Shown: positions 1-9,547, counted from the first letter of the stretch. The stretch: 64,000 nt of DNA from Agrobacterium vitis (GCF_037039395.1 NZ_CP146244.1:186001-250000), one strand, 5' to 3'. Notes: a model not told the origin generated them from the sequence alone. Made by a program: numbers and translations.

Positions 1-27
1 GCTCGATTGTTTTCGTTGCCTCGGTTT

Positions 28-1140
28 TCAGGCCGTTTCCTGAAGCAGCGCCAGGTAATCCTCCCGGCTGGCGAGCCGGGGATTGGTGGCGTGGCAATGG
101 TCTTTCAGGGCTTCTCCGGCGATTTTTTCCATCATCGCGTCCGTCACGCCCATGGCTTTCAGGCCGGAGGGCATGCCAATGTCGCGGTTCAGCGATGCCG
201 TGACTTCATCCGGCGCGCCGCCCATGATGTCTGCCATCACGTCCCATTTCGCGCCGATGACTGAGCGGTTGAAGCGCAAGACGGCGGGCATCAGCACCGC
301 ATTCAACGTGCCATGATGCAGATTAAGCTCGCGGATGGCGCCCAGCGGATGGGTCAGCGCATGCACGGCGCCGAGACCTTTCTGGAACGCCATGGCGCCT
401 TCCAGCGCAGTCATCATCATGTCCCAGCGGGCTTGCCGGTCGCCTCCATTGGCAACCGCCTTGCGAATGGCAGGAAAGCCGCGCTTCAAACCGTCGAGCG
501 CAATTGCATCGGCAGGTGGATTGACCGATGGACCCATATAGGTTTCCAGGCAATGGGAGAGGGCATCCATCCCGGTTGCAGCCGTCAGAAACGGCGGCAG
601 GCCATAGGTCAGTTCCGGGTCGCAGAGCGCAATGGAGGGCAGCATATGGCCGCTCAATATGCCGAGCTTACGGCCTTCCCGCGTGATGATGACGGCAGCG
701 CGGCCCACTTCCGATCCCGTGCCTGATGTGGTTGGCACGGCGATCATCGGACAGATGCGCCCGTGGATTTTCGAGGCACCGCCCTCCACCGCCGTATATT
801 GCGCCAAGGGTGCTGCGTGGCCGGTCAGAAGCCGGACGGCCTTGGCAAGATCGAGCGAAGAGCCGCCACCCAGCCCGACAATGCCGTCGCATCCGGCGCT
901 TTTATAGAGGTCATAAGCCTGGGTGACGGCCTCTTCCGTCGGATTGGCCGGAGTGCCGTCAAACACTGCGGGTGTTTCATCAAACAGGCCGAGGACTTTC
1001 GCAACCAGACCAGTCGAAACCAGGCCTTTGTCGGTTGCGATCAGCGGCTTTTTCACGCCGAGTTCAGCCAGCAACGCAGGCAATGTAGAAATTCCGCCTT
1101 CGTTGAATTCAATCCGCGTCAGATAATTGATTGTCGCCAT
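28..1140 (-). CDS. Iron-containing alcohol dehydrogenase family protein
   Basis: A 370-residue group III iron-dependent alcohol dehydrogenase, a family of cytoplasmic NAD(P)-linked enzymes that includes maleylacetate reductases and hydroxyacid or lactaldehyde dehydrogenases. The nucleotide-binding loop GLGGGSSLDLAKA lies near residue 90 and the threonine/serine-rich PTTSGTGSEV near 135. The metal site is represented by GMDALSHCLE, HALTHPLGA and HHGTLNAV, so the Asp and His ligands appear intact. Length is normal for the family. The ATG start has no strong Shine-Dalgarno sequence. The gene is divergent from a GntR regulator and from a catabolic operon that carries a second dehydrogenase of the same fold, so it probably oxidises or reduces an intermediate of that pathway. 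The exact substrate cannot be read from the sequence. Confidence 0.85.
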   Translation of the reverse strand: MATINYLTRIEFNEGGISTLPALLAELGVKKPLIATDKGLVSTGLVAKVLGLFDETPAVFDGTPANPTEEAVTQAYDLYKSAGCDGIVGLGGGSSLDLAKAVRLLTGHAAPLAQYTAVEGGASKIHGRICPMIAVPTTSGTGSEVGRAAVIITREGRKLGILSGHMLPSIALCDPELTYGLPPFLTAATGMDALSHCLETYMGPSVNPPADAIALDGLKRGFPAIRKAVANGGDRQARWDMMMTALEGAMAFQKGLGAVHALTHPLGAIRELNLHHGTLNAVLMPAVLRFNRSVIGAKWDVMADIMGGAPDEVTASLNRDIGMPSGLKAMGVTDAMMEKIAGEALKDHCHATNPRLASREDYLALLQETA

Positions 1141-1407
1141 GATCAGCTTGCATCCATAGGTTTTTCAGCCGAGGTGAGACACAGATCTCCCGTCGCCATT
1201 GCATCACGCAACGCGCAAACAGTGTCGGCCATGATCGTCATTTCCAAATTTTGAAAGCGCCTGCCAGCCTCCTCGCCAGCTCGGTTTATTCCTCCTGGCT
1301 GCGGGCTGAAAATTTCACTTGCGCCGTCAACCAATATATGAGTTATCTAAGTCAGATGATTATTCGCCTGTCAACAGGCTTTCTAAAACTTCTCTATAGG
1401 CGATAAA
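1141..1407. promoter_or_regulatory. Divergent control region, possible GntR operator
   Basis: This gap separates the divergent dehydrogenase and GntR genes and must hold both promoters. A short imperfect palindrome, TTATCT-N5-AGATGA, spans about 1343-1359 just upstream of the GntR gene and has the size of a FadR-type operator half-site pair. It is only a candidate. A short minus-strand ORF ending at 1143 lies in the same stretch but looks non-coding. Confidence 0.3.
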
Positions 1408-2121
1408 ATGCCCGAAATTGTTGATATCTCTATGCGCCCGGAAAAGATGAAGACAATTCCAAAGGCGGAACAGATATATTGGTTGTTGCGCCAAGCCATC
1501 GTCCATCTGGAGATGCAGCCGGGGGCAATCATCTCGGAAAAGGACCTTTGCGCCGAATTCGGCGTGTCGCGCACGCCCGTTCGTGAAGCCTTGCAGCGAC
1601 TGGCGGATGAGGGGTTGGTGGATGTGTTTCCCCATTCCGGCACTTATGTCAGCCGTATTTCCTTCACTGTCGCGGAAGAGGGTTTTGTCATTCGCCGGGC
1701 GCTGGAAATCGAAAGCGTCAGAAAGGCCGTGGCCAATGTTACCGATCGCGACGTCGCGCAGCTGAAGTCGATCATCACGCAGATGCAGGCCATTCTCGAC
1801 AGCAATCAGCTGGAAAAATACCTGGATTGCGACGATGCTTTTCACAGCGCCATTGCCACGATCAGCGGTTATCCGCGCATCTGGAAGTTCATCACGCTTG
1901 CCAAGGTTCATCTCGACCGGATGCGCCAGCTCAGTGCGCCGGTGCCAGGCCATCTGGCTGTCGTGACCGAGCAGCACTACACCATCGTGCGGGCGCTGGC
2001 CAGTCGCAACGCCGACCAGGCCGAGTTGGCCATGCGCATCCACCTCGATTCCTCCTTTGCTGTCATGGCCAAGATGCATGAGGACCAGGGCGCGCTTTTC
2101 GATGGAAAGGAAGGCCCATGA
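1408..2121 (+). CDS. GntR family transcriptional regulator, FCD (FadR) subfamily
   Basis: A 237-residue regulator. The N-terminal winged helix-turn-helix covers about residues 18-80, with the typical stretch EFGVSRTPVREALQRLADEGL. The all-helical FCD ligand domain covers about 90-225; it includes the conserved D-x3-H pair (DDAFHSAI) and later histidines that usually coordinate a metal used in binding an organic acid. The stop overlaps the start of the downstream UxaA-type dehydratase by four bases (ATGA), so the regulator and pathway genes are translationally coupled. It most likely represses the operon and the divergent dehydrogenase until a sugar acid or related acid appears. That ligand assignment is an inference. 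Confidence 0.88.
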   Translation: MPEIVDISMRPEKMKTIPKAEQIYWLLRQAIVHLEMQPGAIISEKDLCAEFGVSRTPVREALQRLADEGLVDVFPHSGTYVSRISFTVAEEGFVIRRALEIESVRKAVANVTDRDVAQLKSIITQMQAILDSNQLEKYLDCDDAFHSAIATISGYPRIWKFITLAKVHLDRMRQLSAPVPGHLAVVTEQHYTIVRALASRNADQAELAMRIHLDSSFAVMAKMHEDQGALFDGKEGP

Positions 2122-3650
2122 CAGTGACTTCGGTTTCTTCGCCGCTGCTAAGGCTGAATATGCGCGACAATGTTGCCGTTGCCCGGCTGACGCTGGAGCC
2201 GGTGGCACTTCCAGAGCTTGGCGGCGTGCAGCTTTCCGCCCGGATCACTCAGGGCCACAAGGTTGCCATCACGGCCCTTCAGCCGGGACAGGCTGTCATC
2301 AAATACGGCCAGATCATCGGCTTTGCCACGCAGCCTATTGCGGTTGGTGATCATGTTCACACTCACAATATGGCGATGGGGGATGTGGAACTGGCCCACG
2401 AATTTTGCGTGGATGCGCAGGAGCCTGCTTTTGTGCCCCAGCCCGCGACGTTTATGGGCTATCAGCGGGAAAATGGTGAGGCTGGTACGCGCAATTACAT
2501 CGCCATCGTCTCTTCGGTAAACTGTTCCGCCACCGTAGCCAAGGCCGTGGCGCAGCATTATGCCCAGCCGGGCAGGCTCGATGATTTCGCCAATGTCGAT
2601 GGGGTTATTGCGCTGACCCATGCGGGTGGCTGCGCCATCAATACCGCGACCGAGGGGTATCTCTATCTCACCCGTACGCTGGCCGGATATGCCACCCATT
2701 CGAATGTCGGCGGTGTGGTGATGATTGGCCTTGGCTGCGAAACCAACCAGATACCGGCTTTGCTTGCCGCTCATGGCCTCACCGAGAGCGACAGATTTCA
2801 GACGCTAACCATTCAGGCGACCGGCGGCACTCGCAAATCCATCGAAGCAGCGATTGCTGCCATCGATTCAATGTTGCCCGCCGTCAATGCCTTGAAGCGC
2901 ATCCCGCAACCGGTATCGAAGCTGAAATTGGCGCTCGAATGCGGAGGATCGGATGGTTATTCTGGGATTTCCGCCAATCCGGCGCTTGGTTATGCCGCTG
3001 ATCTGCTGATCCGCCATGGTGGCACCGCCTGTCTGGCTGAGACGCCGGAAATCTACGGTGCCGAGCATCTGTTGACCCGGAGGGCAAAAAGCCCTGATGT
3101 TGCGCAAAAGCTGCTGGAACGTATCGAATGGTGGCGTGATTATGCGGCGCGGGGCAGGGCCGAGCTGAACAACAATCCATCCCACGGCAATAAGGCCGGT
3201 GGGCTCACCACAATTCTGGAAAAATCACTCGGTGCGGTGGCCAAAGGCGGCACGACCAGGCTCAACGCCGTCTATGAATATGCCGAGCGCATCACCGAAC
3301 CCGGCTTCGTCTTCATGGATACGCCCGGCTATGACCCGATTGCCGTGACCGGTCAGGTGGCGGGCGGCTGCAACGTCATCTGTTTCACCACCGGGCGTGG
3401 TTCGGTCTCCGGCTTCAAACCGGCACCATCGCTGAAGCTTGCCACCAACACGCCGATGTATGAGCGGATGCAGGAAGACATGGACCTCAATTGCGGCACC
3501 ATCGTCACCGGCGAGGAGACGGTAGAGGCGGTCGGGCAGCGGATTTTCGAGGCTGTGATCGCCACCGCGTCGGGAGAGCCGACAGTGAGCGAGATCTACA
3601 ATTACGGCGACAACGAATTCGTCCCCTGGCAGGTCGGGGCGATCATGTAA
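2118..3650 (+). CDS. UxaA family (altronate/galactarate-type) hydrolyase
   Basis: A 510-residue, full-length UxaA/GarD-type dehydratase with both modules fused. A small SAF-like N-terminal domain covers about residues 15-85 and a long catalytic domain about 115-505. Conserved stretches are HAGGCAINTATEGY, IGLGCETNQIP, LECGGSDGYSGISANPA and TTGRGSVSGFKPAPSLKL, with several cysteines suited to metal binding. Family members remove water from aldonic or aldaric acids such as altronate or galactarate to give 2-keto-3-deoxy acids, with an Fe(II) centre. The start overlaps the GntR stop and a GMC oxidoreductase follows after about 110 bases. This is the best clue that the cluster breaks down a sugar acid, but which one is not determined. 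Confidence 0.85.
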   Translation: MTVTSVSSPLLRLNMRDNVAVARLTLEPVALPELGGVQLSARITQGHKVAITALQPGQAVIKYGQIIGFATQPIAVGDHVHTHNMAMGDVELAHEFCVDAQEPAFVPQPATFMGYQRENGEAGTRNYIAIVSSVNCSATVAKAVAQHYAQPGRLDDFANVDGVIALTHAGGCAINTATEGYLYLTRTLAGYATHSNVGGVVMIGLGCETNQIPALLAAHGLTESDRFQTLTIQATGGTRKSIEAAIAAIDSMLPAVNALKRIPQPVSKLKLALECGGSDGYSGISANPALGYAADLLIRHGGTACLAETPEIYGAEHLLTRRAKSPDVAQKLLERIEWWRDYAARGRAELNNNPSHGNKAGGLTTILEKSLGAVAKGGTTRLNAVYEYAERITEPGFVFMDTPGYDPIAVTGQVAGGCNVICFTTGRGSVSGFKPAPSLKLATNTPMYERMQEDMDLNCGTIVTGEETVEAVGQRIFEAVIATASGEPTVSEIYNYGDNEFVPWQVGAIM

Positions 3651-3760
3651 CACGAACGAGCATTGGAGCATCTTCAGGCCTTGGTAGAAAAGCGCCTTTC
3701 GGAGGAGAGAGGCATTCATTCAGACGCAGGTGCAGGCAAGGGCAGGCACGGGAGAGAGAC

Positions 3761-5326
3761 ATGAGTGAGTTGAAGCGATTTTACGACGTGATCATTATTG
3801 GCTCGGGCGTAGGCGGTGGCGCGCTGGCAAACCGGTTGGCAGAGTCGGGCCGCACTATCCTGATGATCGAGCGCGGACCACGCTTGCCACGTGAAGACGA
3901 TAATTGGAGCGTCGATGCGGTTTTTCACCAGAAGAAATATGCAACGACGGAAGAATGGCGCGACAAGGATGGCCAGTCCTTCAGGCCCAGCACGTTCTAT
4001 TATGTCGGCGGCAATAGCAAATTCTTCGGTGCGGCGACCCTGCGCTTTCGCCGGGAGGATTTTGAGGATTTGGCCCATGAAGGCGGCATAGCCCCAGCTT
4101 GGCCCGTTTCTTACGACGAGTTCGAACCCTATTATGCTGTGGCTGAACGGTTGATGGGGACGCATGGCACGGCGGGCCTCGACCCGACCGAACCACCACG
4201 CTCCGGCCCAATGCCACATCCGGCCATCGGCCATGAACCGGAAATCGCCTTCTTCGAAAAAAAGCTGAAGGAAAGGGGGCTGCATCCCTTTCCGCTGCCA
4301 ATTACCATCGATTACCATCCGGGTGGCAGCTGTATCCGATGTCGGACCTGTGACGGTTTTGCCTGCAAGCTGGGTGCCAAGGGTGATGCGGAGGTGCGCC
4401 TCGTCAATCCGGCGCTCGCCCGTGGCAAGGGTAAAATCGAGCTAGTCACGGAAGCCTTTGTGCATCGTTTGCTGACCGATCCGACCGGTAAAAAGGTGAC
4501 CGGCGTTGAACTGACCCATGGGGGTGAGAAAAAGCGGATCGAAGCCGATCTGTTCGTCTCCAGTGCAGGTGCGATCAATTCGGCAGCCCTTCTGCTGCGA
4601 TCAGCCAACCAGGCCCATAAGCGCGGCATCGGCAATAGCATGTCCGACCAACTCGGTCGCAATTACATGGCGCATAACAATACGGCGCTGATGGCGATCT
4701 CGCCCTTCAAGAAGAACCGTGTCGTCTTCCAGAAATCCATGGCGATCAACGATTATTATCTCGCCAATGCCGAAAAGCCTTATCCACTTGGCAATATCCA
4801 GGGGCTTGGCAAATTGCAGGGCGGCATGCTGACCGCTGGTGCGACCTGGGCACCGGAATGGTTGATGTCGATTTTCGCCGACCGCAGCGTCGATTGGTGG
4901 TTGATGTCGGAGGATCTGCCCGATCCTGAAAACCGCGTTACGGTCGATCCGGATGGCCGCATTCGCCTGAGCTATACAGCCAACAATCTGAAATCTCACA
5001 ATGAACTGGTCAAGGTCTGGTCGCGGCATATGCGCTCGCTCGGCTATCCGCTGATCATCACCAACAAGATGGATATCAAGGTATCCATGCATCAATGTGG
5101 CACTGCCCGTTTCGACAAGACGCCAGAGACATCCGTTCTGGACACGCACTGCAAGGTTTGGGACGTCGACAATCTCTATATTGTCGATGCGTCCTTCCTG
5201 CCGTCCTCCACTGCCGTCAATCCCTCGCTGACCATTGTCGCGCAGGCGCAGCGAACCGCAGAACATATTCTTGCCCGCTGGGGCGAAAGCACCGTTACGC
5301 CACAGGCTTCGCCGACGGTGGCCTGA
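3761..5326 (+). CDS. GMC family FAD-dependent oxidoreductase
   Basis: A 521-residue flavoprotein. The FAD-binding motif VIIIGSGVGGGALANRLAE is near residue 11 and the second GMC stretch YVGGNSKFFGAATLRFR near 78-95. The C-terminal active-site region holds HQCGTARF and the closing motif VDASFLPSSTAVNPSLTIVAQA. A cysteine cluster, CIRCRTCDGFACKLGAKGDAE, lies near residue 190 and also occurs in sugar and polyol dehydrogenases of this superfamily. The ATG at 3761 was chosen because the sequence after it begins directly with the flavin fold and GGGAGAG lies a few bases upstream; an open frame reaching back to 3491 overlaps the preceding gene. It probably oxidises a polyol or sugar in the same pathway. 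The electron acceptor is unknown. Confidence 0.85.
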   Translation: MSELKRFYDVIIIGSGVGGGALANRLAESGRTILMIERGPRLPREDDNWSVDAVFHQKKYATTEEWRDKDGQSFRPSTFYYVGGNSKFFGAATLRFRREDFEDLAHEGGIAPAWPVSYDEFEPYYAVAERLMGTHGTAGLDPTEPPRSGPMPHPAIGHEPEIAFFEKKLKERGLHPFPLPITIDYHPGGSCIRCRTCDGFACKLGAKGDAEVRLVNPALARGKGKIELVTEAFVHRLLTDPTGKKVTGVELTHGGEKKRIEADLFVSSAGAINSAALLLRSANQAHKRGIGNSMSDQLGRNYMAHNNTALMAISPFKKNRVVFQKSMAINDYYLANAEKPYPLGNIQGLGKLQGGMLTAGATWAPEWLMSIFADRSVDWWLMSEDLPDPENRVTVDPDGRIRLSYTANNLKSHNELVKVWSRHMRSLGYPLIITNKMDIKVSMHQCGTARFDKTPETSVLDTHCKVWDVDNLYIVDASFLPSSTAVNPSLTIVAQAQRTAEHILARWGESTVTPQASPTVA

Positions 5327-5361
5327 CTGGCAGAAAACAAGACAGATAGGGAGGAGCCTAC

Positions 5362-6159
5362 ATGTCAAACACAGCATCCGATTACCGCCATATGTTCGAT
5401 CTGACCGGACGCAAGGCCATCGTCACCGGTGGGTCGCGCGGCATTGGCAAGGCGCTGGCGGAGGCGCTTGCTGCCCATGGCGCAGATGTCGCCATTGTCG
5501 TGCGCTCGACGCTGGACCGTGCGGAAGAACTGGCCGTCACCTTAAGGGTGCAAGGGCGTGATAGCTTCGCCCTGCAGGCCGATGTTGCGCAGGAGGCGGA
5601 TGTCGAGCGCATGACGCAATCTGTGGTGGATCGCTTCGGGCGCATCGACATTCTCATTAATAATGCTGGTATTGTGCTGCCAGCGGCAGCGGAAGATTGC
5701 AGCCTGGATCAATGGCGCCAGACCATGGCCGTCAATCTGGACGGCGTTTTTCTTGCCTCCAAACACGTCGGGCGACAGATGATCGCGCAGAAAAGCGGCT
5801 CAATCATCAATATTGGTTCGATGTCGGGACGGATCGTCAACTGGCCGTTCCGCCACGCCGCCTATAATGTGTCGAAGGCGGGCGTTCATATGCTGACCAA
5901 GGCGCTGGCAACGGAATGGGCCGAACACAATATCCGCGTCAATGCGATTGCGCCGGGCTATATTCGCACGGAACTGACCGATGACGTGCTGCGGGAACAT
6001 CCCGATGTGGTCAGGGATCATTGGGCAAGAGGCGCCGTGCAAAACAGAATCGGCTCCGTCGAGGAACTGGCCGGTTCGGTGGTTTATCTGGCCAGCGATG
6101 CGAGTTCCTTCACCACAGGTGAGATCATCACCATTGATGGCGGCTTGACGCTGCGTTGA
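5362..6159 (+). CDS. SDR family NAD(P)-dependent oxidoreductase
   Basis: A 265-residue classical short-chain dehydrogenase. The cofactor motif TGGSRGIG is at residues 22-29, NNAG is near 97, and the catalytic Ser and Tyr-x3-Lys are in IGSMSG and YNVSKAG near 150-175. The PGYIRTELT segment and C-terminal IDGGLTLR are typical. It resembles gluconate 5-dehydrogenase and related sugar-acid or polyol dehydrogenases. A good ribosome site, GGGAGGAG, precedes the ATG. The gene lies 35 bases after the GMC oxidoreductase and 31 bases before the GldA-like gene in an apparent operon. The substrate is probably a sugar acid or polyol, inferred from context. Confidence 0.85.
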   Translation: MSNTASDYRHMFDLTGRKAIVTGGSRGIGKALAEALAAHGADVAIVVRSTLDRAEELAVTLRVQGRDSFALQADVAQEADVERMTQSVVDRFGRIDILINNAGIVLPAAAEDCSLDQWRQTMAVNLDGVFLASKHVGRQMIAQKSGSIINIGSMSGRIVNWPFRHAAYNVSKAGVHMLTKALATEWAEHNIRVNAIAPGYIRTELTDDVLREHPDVVRDHWARGAVQNRIGSVEELAGSVVYLASDASSFTTGEIITIDGGLTLR

Positions 6160-6190
6160 TCATTGCATTTTTCGATAAAGGATAAAAACC

Positions 6191-7315
6191 ATGACTTCAA
6201 GAGGCTATGGCGGACCGCTGCGCTATGTTCAGGGGCCGGGCGTCATCAATGAAATCGGGCTTTATATCGCGCCGCTGTCAAACTCGGCATTGATCGTCAT
6301 CGATGGGTTTTTCTGGGATGCTCTTCGTCCGGAAGTGGAGAAAAACCTTGATGCTCATGGGGTGAAAAGCCATTTCATGAAATTTTGCGGCGAATCCACG
6401 GATAAGGAAGTCGAGCGCGCCGTGGGCCTTGGCAAAACCGCTGGCGCTGGCGTCGTTGTCGGGATTGGCGGCGGCAAAGCGCTTGATACGGCCAAGATTA
6501 CCGCGCTTCATATCGGCGCACGCACGGTAACTGTGCCCACCATCGCCTCGACCGATTCTCCGACCAGTGCGCTTGGTGTGATCTATAGCGAAGACGGCGT
6601 TTACGACCGGGTGGTGCGATGCGGTCGCAATCCGGATGTTGTTCTGGTCGATAGTGCCTTGATTATCAAGGCGCCAGTCCGGTTTCTGGTTTCCGGCATG
6701 GGGGATGCGCTATCGACCTGGTATGAGGCGCGGTCTAATTTCGAAAGCCATTCGAACAATTATATCGGTGATGGCTATGCAACAACTGCGGCGGGGGCAG
6801 CCATTGCGCGGCGTTGCCATGAGGTGCTGATGCGCGATGGGCGGGCTGCTTACGGCGCCGCCATTGACGGCAAACTGACGCCTGCGGTGGAGAACATTAT
6901 CGAGGCCAATACGCTTTTGAGCGGTCTCGGCTTTGAAAATTGCGGTGTCTCCGGTGCCCACGGCATCCATGATGCGCTGACCGTGCTGGAGCCGACCCAT
7001 CATTTCTTCCACGGCGAAAAAGTCGCCTTCGGTATTATCGGCCTGTTGGTGCTGGAAAATCGGCCGCTGGACGAGATCAACGAGGCGATTGATTTCTGCC
7101 AGGACCTGAAATTGCCGACAATGCTTGGCGATCTCGGGCTGGAGACGGTGACAGCGGAAGACCTGCTGAAAGTCGGTGAGATTGCCATGGCCCCAGCCAG
7201 CGTCATTCATTCCGTTCCGTTGAAGCTTACACCGCAACTGATTGCAGACTGCATCTGGACAGCGAGTAAACTGGCCGAGACCCGCAAACAGTCGAGGGCG
7301 GGCAGGATGCTTTGA
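6191..7315 (+). CDS. Glycerol dehydrogenase-like (GldA type) dehydrogenase
   Basis: A 374-residue metal-dependent polyol dehydrogenase of the GldA branch of the iron/zinc alcohol dehydrogenase fold. The NAD motif GIGGGKALDTAK is near residue 93 and the conserved PTIASTDSPTSAL near 118. Zinc ligands are recognisable in SGMGDALSTWYEAR (Asp), SGAHGIHDAL (His) and HFFHGEKVAFG (His). A Shine-Dalgarno-like AAAGGA lies upstream of the ATG. It closes the catabolic operon after the SDR gene. Family members interconvert glycerol and dihydroxyacetone or act on other small diols and hydroxyacids. The cluster context suggests a non-glycerol substrate, but that is not proven. Confidence 0.85.
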   Translation: MTSRGYGGPLRYVQGPGVINEIGLYIAPLSNSALIVIDGFFWDALRPEVEKNLDAHGVKSHFMKFCGESTDKEVERAVGLGKTAGAGVVVGIGGGKALDTAKITALHIGARTVTVPTIASTDSPTSALGVIYSEDGVYDRVVRCGRNPDVVLVDSALIIKAPVRFLVSGMGDALSTWYEARSNFESHSNNYIGDGYATTAAGAAIARRCHEVLMRDGRAAYGAAIDGKLTPAVENIIEANTLLSGLGFENCGVSGAHGIHDALTVLEPTHHFFHGEKVAFGIIGLLVLENRPLDEINEAIDFCQDLKLPTMLGDLGLETVTAEDLLKVGEIAMAPASVIHSVPLKLTPQLIADCIWTASKLAETRKQSRAGRML

Positions 7316-7340
7316 TGCTCCCCGCAAGATCTCCTAACGC

Positions 7341-8743
7341 TTATGCGTGCGCTGCGGTTGCGGCATTGGGAAATGTGACCGATACCGTCAGGCCGCGTCC
7401 CTCGGACGTGTCTTGAAGCGTGAGCTTGGCATTGAAGAGATTGGCGATTTCCTCAACGATCGGCAGGCCAAGACCAAGCCCGGGAGATGGGTTCTGCTCA
7501 CCCCGGGCGAACCGTTGGCGCACGATGCCGCGCCGTTCGGGGGCAATGCCAGGACCATTGTCTTCGACGATCAGGAACACGTTTTGCCCATCCTCTCGGA
7601 TGCGCACTGTAACTTCGGCGCCATGCCCCGCGTAGGCAAGGGCATTGGCGATCAGATTGCTCAGCATTTCGCCGATCAGCAGGGGTTCTGCCATAACGAA
7701 AACGGGCGCCTCCGGCCCCTCAAAGCCCAGATCGATGCCGGCATCTGCGGCGCGTGGCACATGATCGGCGGTGATCGATTGAGACAGTTGAGCCAGATCG
7801 ATCCGGGGCGGCGTTGCGGGTCATTGGAGCCGGCGGCATCGACACGCGCCATCAACAGCAGTTGGGCCAGGATATGTTCAGCATGGGCAAGCGCCTCATC
7901 GCCTTTGCGCGCTGCCTGTTGAGCATCACCAAGACTTGTGGCGCGGGCAGACAGCGCCAGCTGTGTGCGGATGATCGCCAGCGGCGTGCGCAACTGATGG
8001 CTGGCGTTGCCGGTGAAATGGCGAAGGGCATCCAGCGCCGATTGCAGCCGGACCATGAAGGAATTGACGGTTTCGACGAGGTTTTCGACTTCGCTCGGAA
8101 CGGATTGCTCGATGGGATGCAGATCGTTCGGACTGCGCTCGGCAATGGCCTCTCCCAGCAGGTAAAGCGGGCGTAGCGAATAGGTGACGGCGACCCAGAC
8201 AATGGCGCCAGCACCGGCAATCATCAGCAACAACCGCAAGGCCGAGCGCAACAGAATGGCCTGGGTGAGCTGATTTCGCGCAATCGTCGTCTCAGCCACG
8301 GTCACGACGAAGGGCAGCGAATCAATACCTGTTGAGGCAGACCGTTGCAGGGCCGCGATGCGGATCGGCTCGTTGCGGAAAGCTGCGTCCATATACACAG
8401 CCGATTGCCCCTGGAAATCGGAAACTGTCGGTAGGTTCTGGTAGCCGGTGATGAAGCGGCCCCCTGGGCCGTCGACGCGGTAGAATACCCGGTCCTGCGC
8501 CCCTGATGTCAGCATTTCCAGCGCGACATAGGGGATATCGACCGCCAACTCGCCATTTTCCGAGACGATGACCCGTTCGGCAATTGCCAATGCGGACCCA
8601 GCCAGAACCCGGTCGGAGACTGTATCGGCAGTTTTGACGGCCTCATAATAGGTGTCGACCAGGGCGACGGCACCGATGAGTGCGGTTGATAGCAGCAACC
8701 AGCCCAGCAAACGGCGGCGGAGCGAGTAGGCGACCCCGGTCAT
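7341..8743 (-). pseudogene. TctE-like sensor histidine kinase, frameshifted
   Basis: Reading from the ATG at 8743, the first part encodes an N-terminal membrane anchor (LLGWLLLSTALIGAVALV), a periplasmic sensor region, a second membrane segment (LRLLLMIAGAGAIVWVAV), a HAMP-like linker and the phospho-acceptor box ASHQLRTPLAII. The frame is lost near 7805-7808, a run of four G on the plus strand. The remaining histidine kinase ATPase domain (GEMLSNLIANALAYA, VEDNGPGIAPE, GLGLGLPIVEEI) continues in another frame down to 7341. Adding one base in the run would restore a kinase of about 467 residues. It overlaps the response regulator by four bases. As written the product would lack its ATPase domain. 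A sequence error is as likely as a true pseudogene. Confidence 0.75.
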
Positions 8744-9420
8744 GCCGTCTCGGTCATGGTTTTTTCGAGGTAATAACCGATGCCGCGCGCAGTGCGAACA
8801 GTGAGACCGTGAGGGGCAAGCCGTTTGCGCAGCCGGCTGGCATATTGTTCTATGGCATTGGCGCTGAGATCGTCGTCAAAGGCCGCCAGCGACTGGATGA
8901 TAGCTTCCTTGGCCACGACTTTGCCTGCCCGCATGAACAGCACTTCCAACAGACCGAGTTCACGAGCGGGGATATCGAGGGGGACGCCTGCTGCCGAAAA
9001 GCTGCGCGAATTCAGATCGAGCGACACCGCTCCGTAGCTGATCATCGAAGACCGCAGTCCGGCCTGGCGGCGCAACAACATGCGCACACGCGCTTCAAAT
9101 TCGCCGATATCGAAAGGCTTGATCATGTAGTCGTCAGCGCCGAGATCCAGACCTTTGACCTTGTCTTCCGGTGCGCCGCGCGCCGTCAGGATCAGGATTG
9201 CTACCTTGTCATGGCGGGCGCGCACGCAGCGCAGCACCTCTATCCCATCCATTTCCGGCAGGTTGAGATCCAGAATGACAAGATCGAAGTTCTCAGTGGC
9301 AATCGCGGCATCAGCAGACGCGCCGTCGCTGACGGTATCGACCGCATAGCCGGTGCCGCGCAGAATGGCAGACAGGCCATCGGCGAGAGCCTTATTGTCT
9401 TCAACGAGCAAGATGCGCAC
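8740..9420 (-). CDS. TctD-like OmpR family response regulator
   Basis: A 226-residue two-component response regulator. The receiver domain has acidic residues E7, D8 and the phospho-acceptor D51 in VILDLNLPEMDG, the conserved Lys in DDYMIKPFDIGE, and is followed by an OmpR/PhoB winged helix ending near GLTVRTARGIGYYLE. The GTG at 9420 (product beginning MRILLVEDN) is preferred because it fits family starts and AGGAG lies about ten bases upstream. A GTG at 9438 would add six residues. Its stop overlaps the kinase start by four bases. Position beside a TctCBA transporter suggests control of tricarboxylate uptake, like TctD/TctE. Confidence 0.88.
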   Translation of the reverse strand: MRILLVEDNKALADGLSAILRGTGYAVDTVSDGASADAAIATENFDLVILDLNLPEMDGIEVLRCVRARHDKVAILILTARGAPEDKVKGLDLGADDYMIKPFDIGEFEARVRMLLRRQAGLRSSMISYGAVSLDLNSRSFSAAGVPLDIPARELGLLEVLFMRAGKVVAKEAIIQSLAAFDDDLSANAIEQYASRLRKRLAPHGLTVRTARGIGYYLEKTMTETA

Positions 9421-9547
9421 CGGGGAATGTCTCCTCACTCACTGCTCTAGCATTTTATATTTGGTCTGGAATACGATGAAACGCTGAAAATGACACTTTG
9501 CACGCCACTTCGACGCCTTTTGAAGCATTTATGCTATAGTGCCGTCC

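Noticed and set aside
1143..1334. Minus-strand 63-codon frame just upstream of the iron-type dehydrogenase
   Set aside because: It has no recognisable domain or good ribosome site and occupies the divergent promoter region; only its position next to the dehydrogenase start suggests coding.
3491..3760. Long 5' extension of the GMC oxidoreductase frame
   Set aside because: The extension overlaps the preceding dehydratase gene, is Arg-rich and unlike the family; the flavin-binding fold begins directly after the ATG at 3761.
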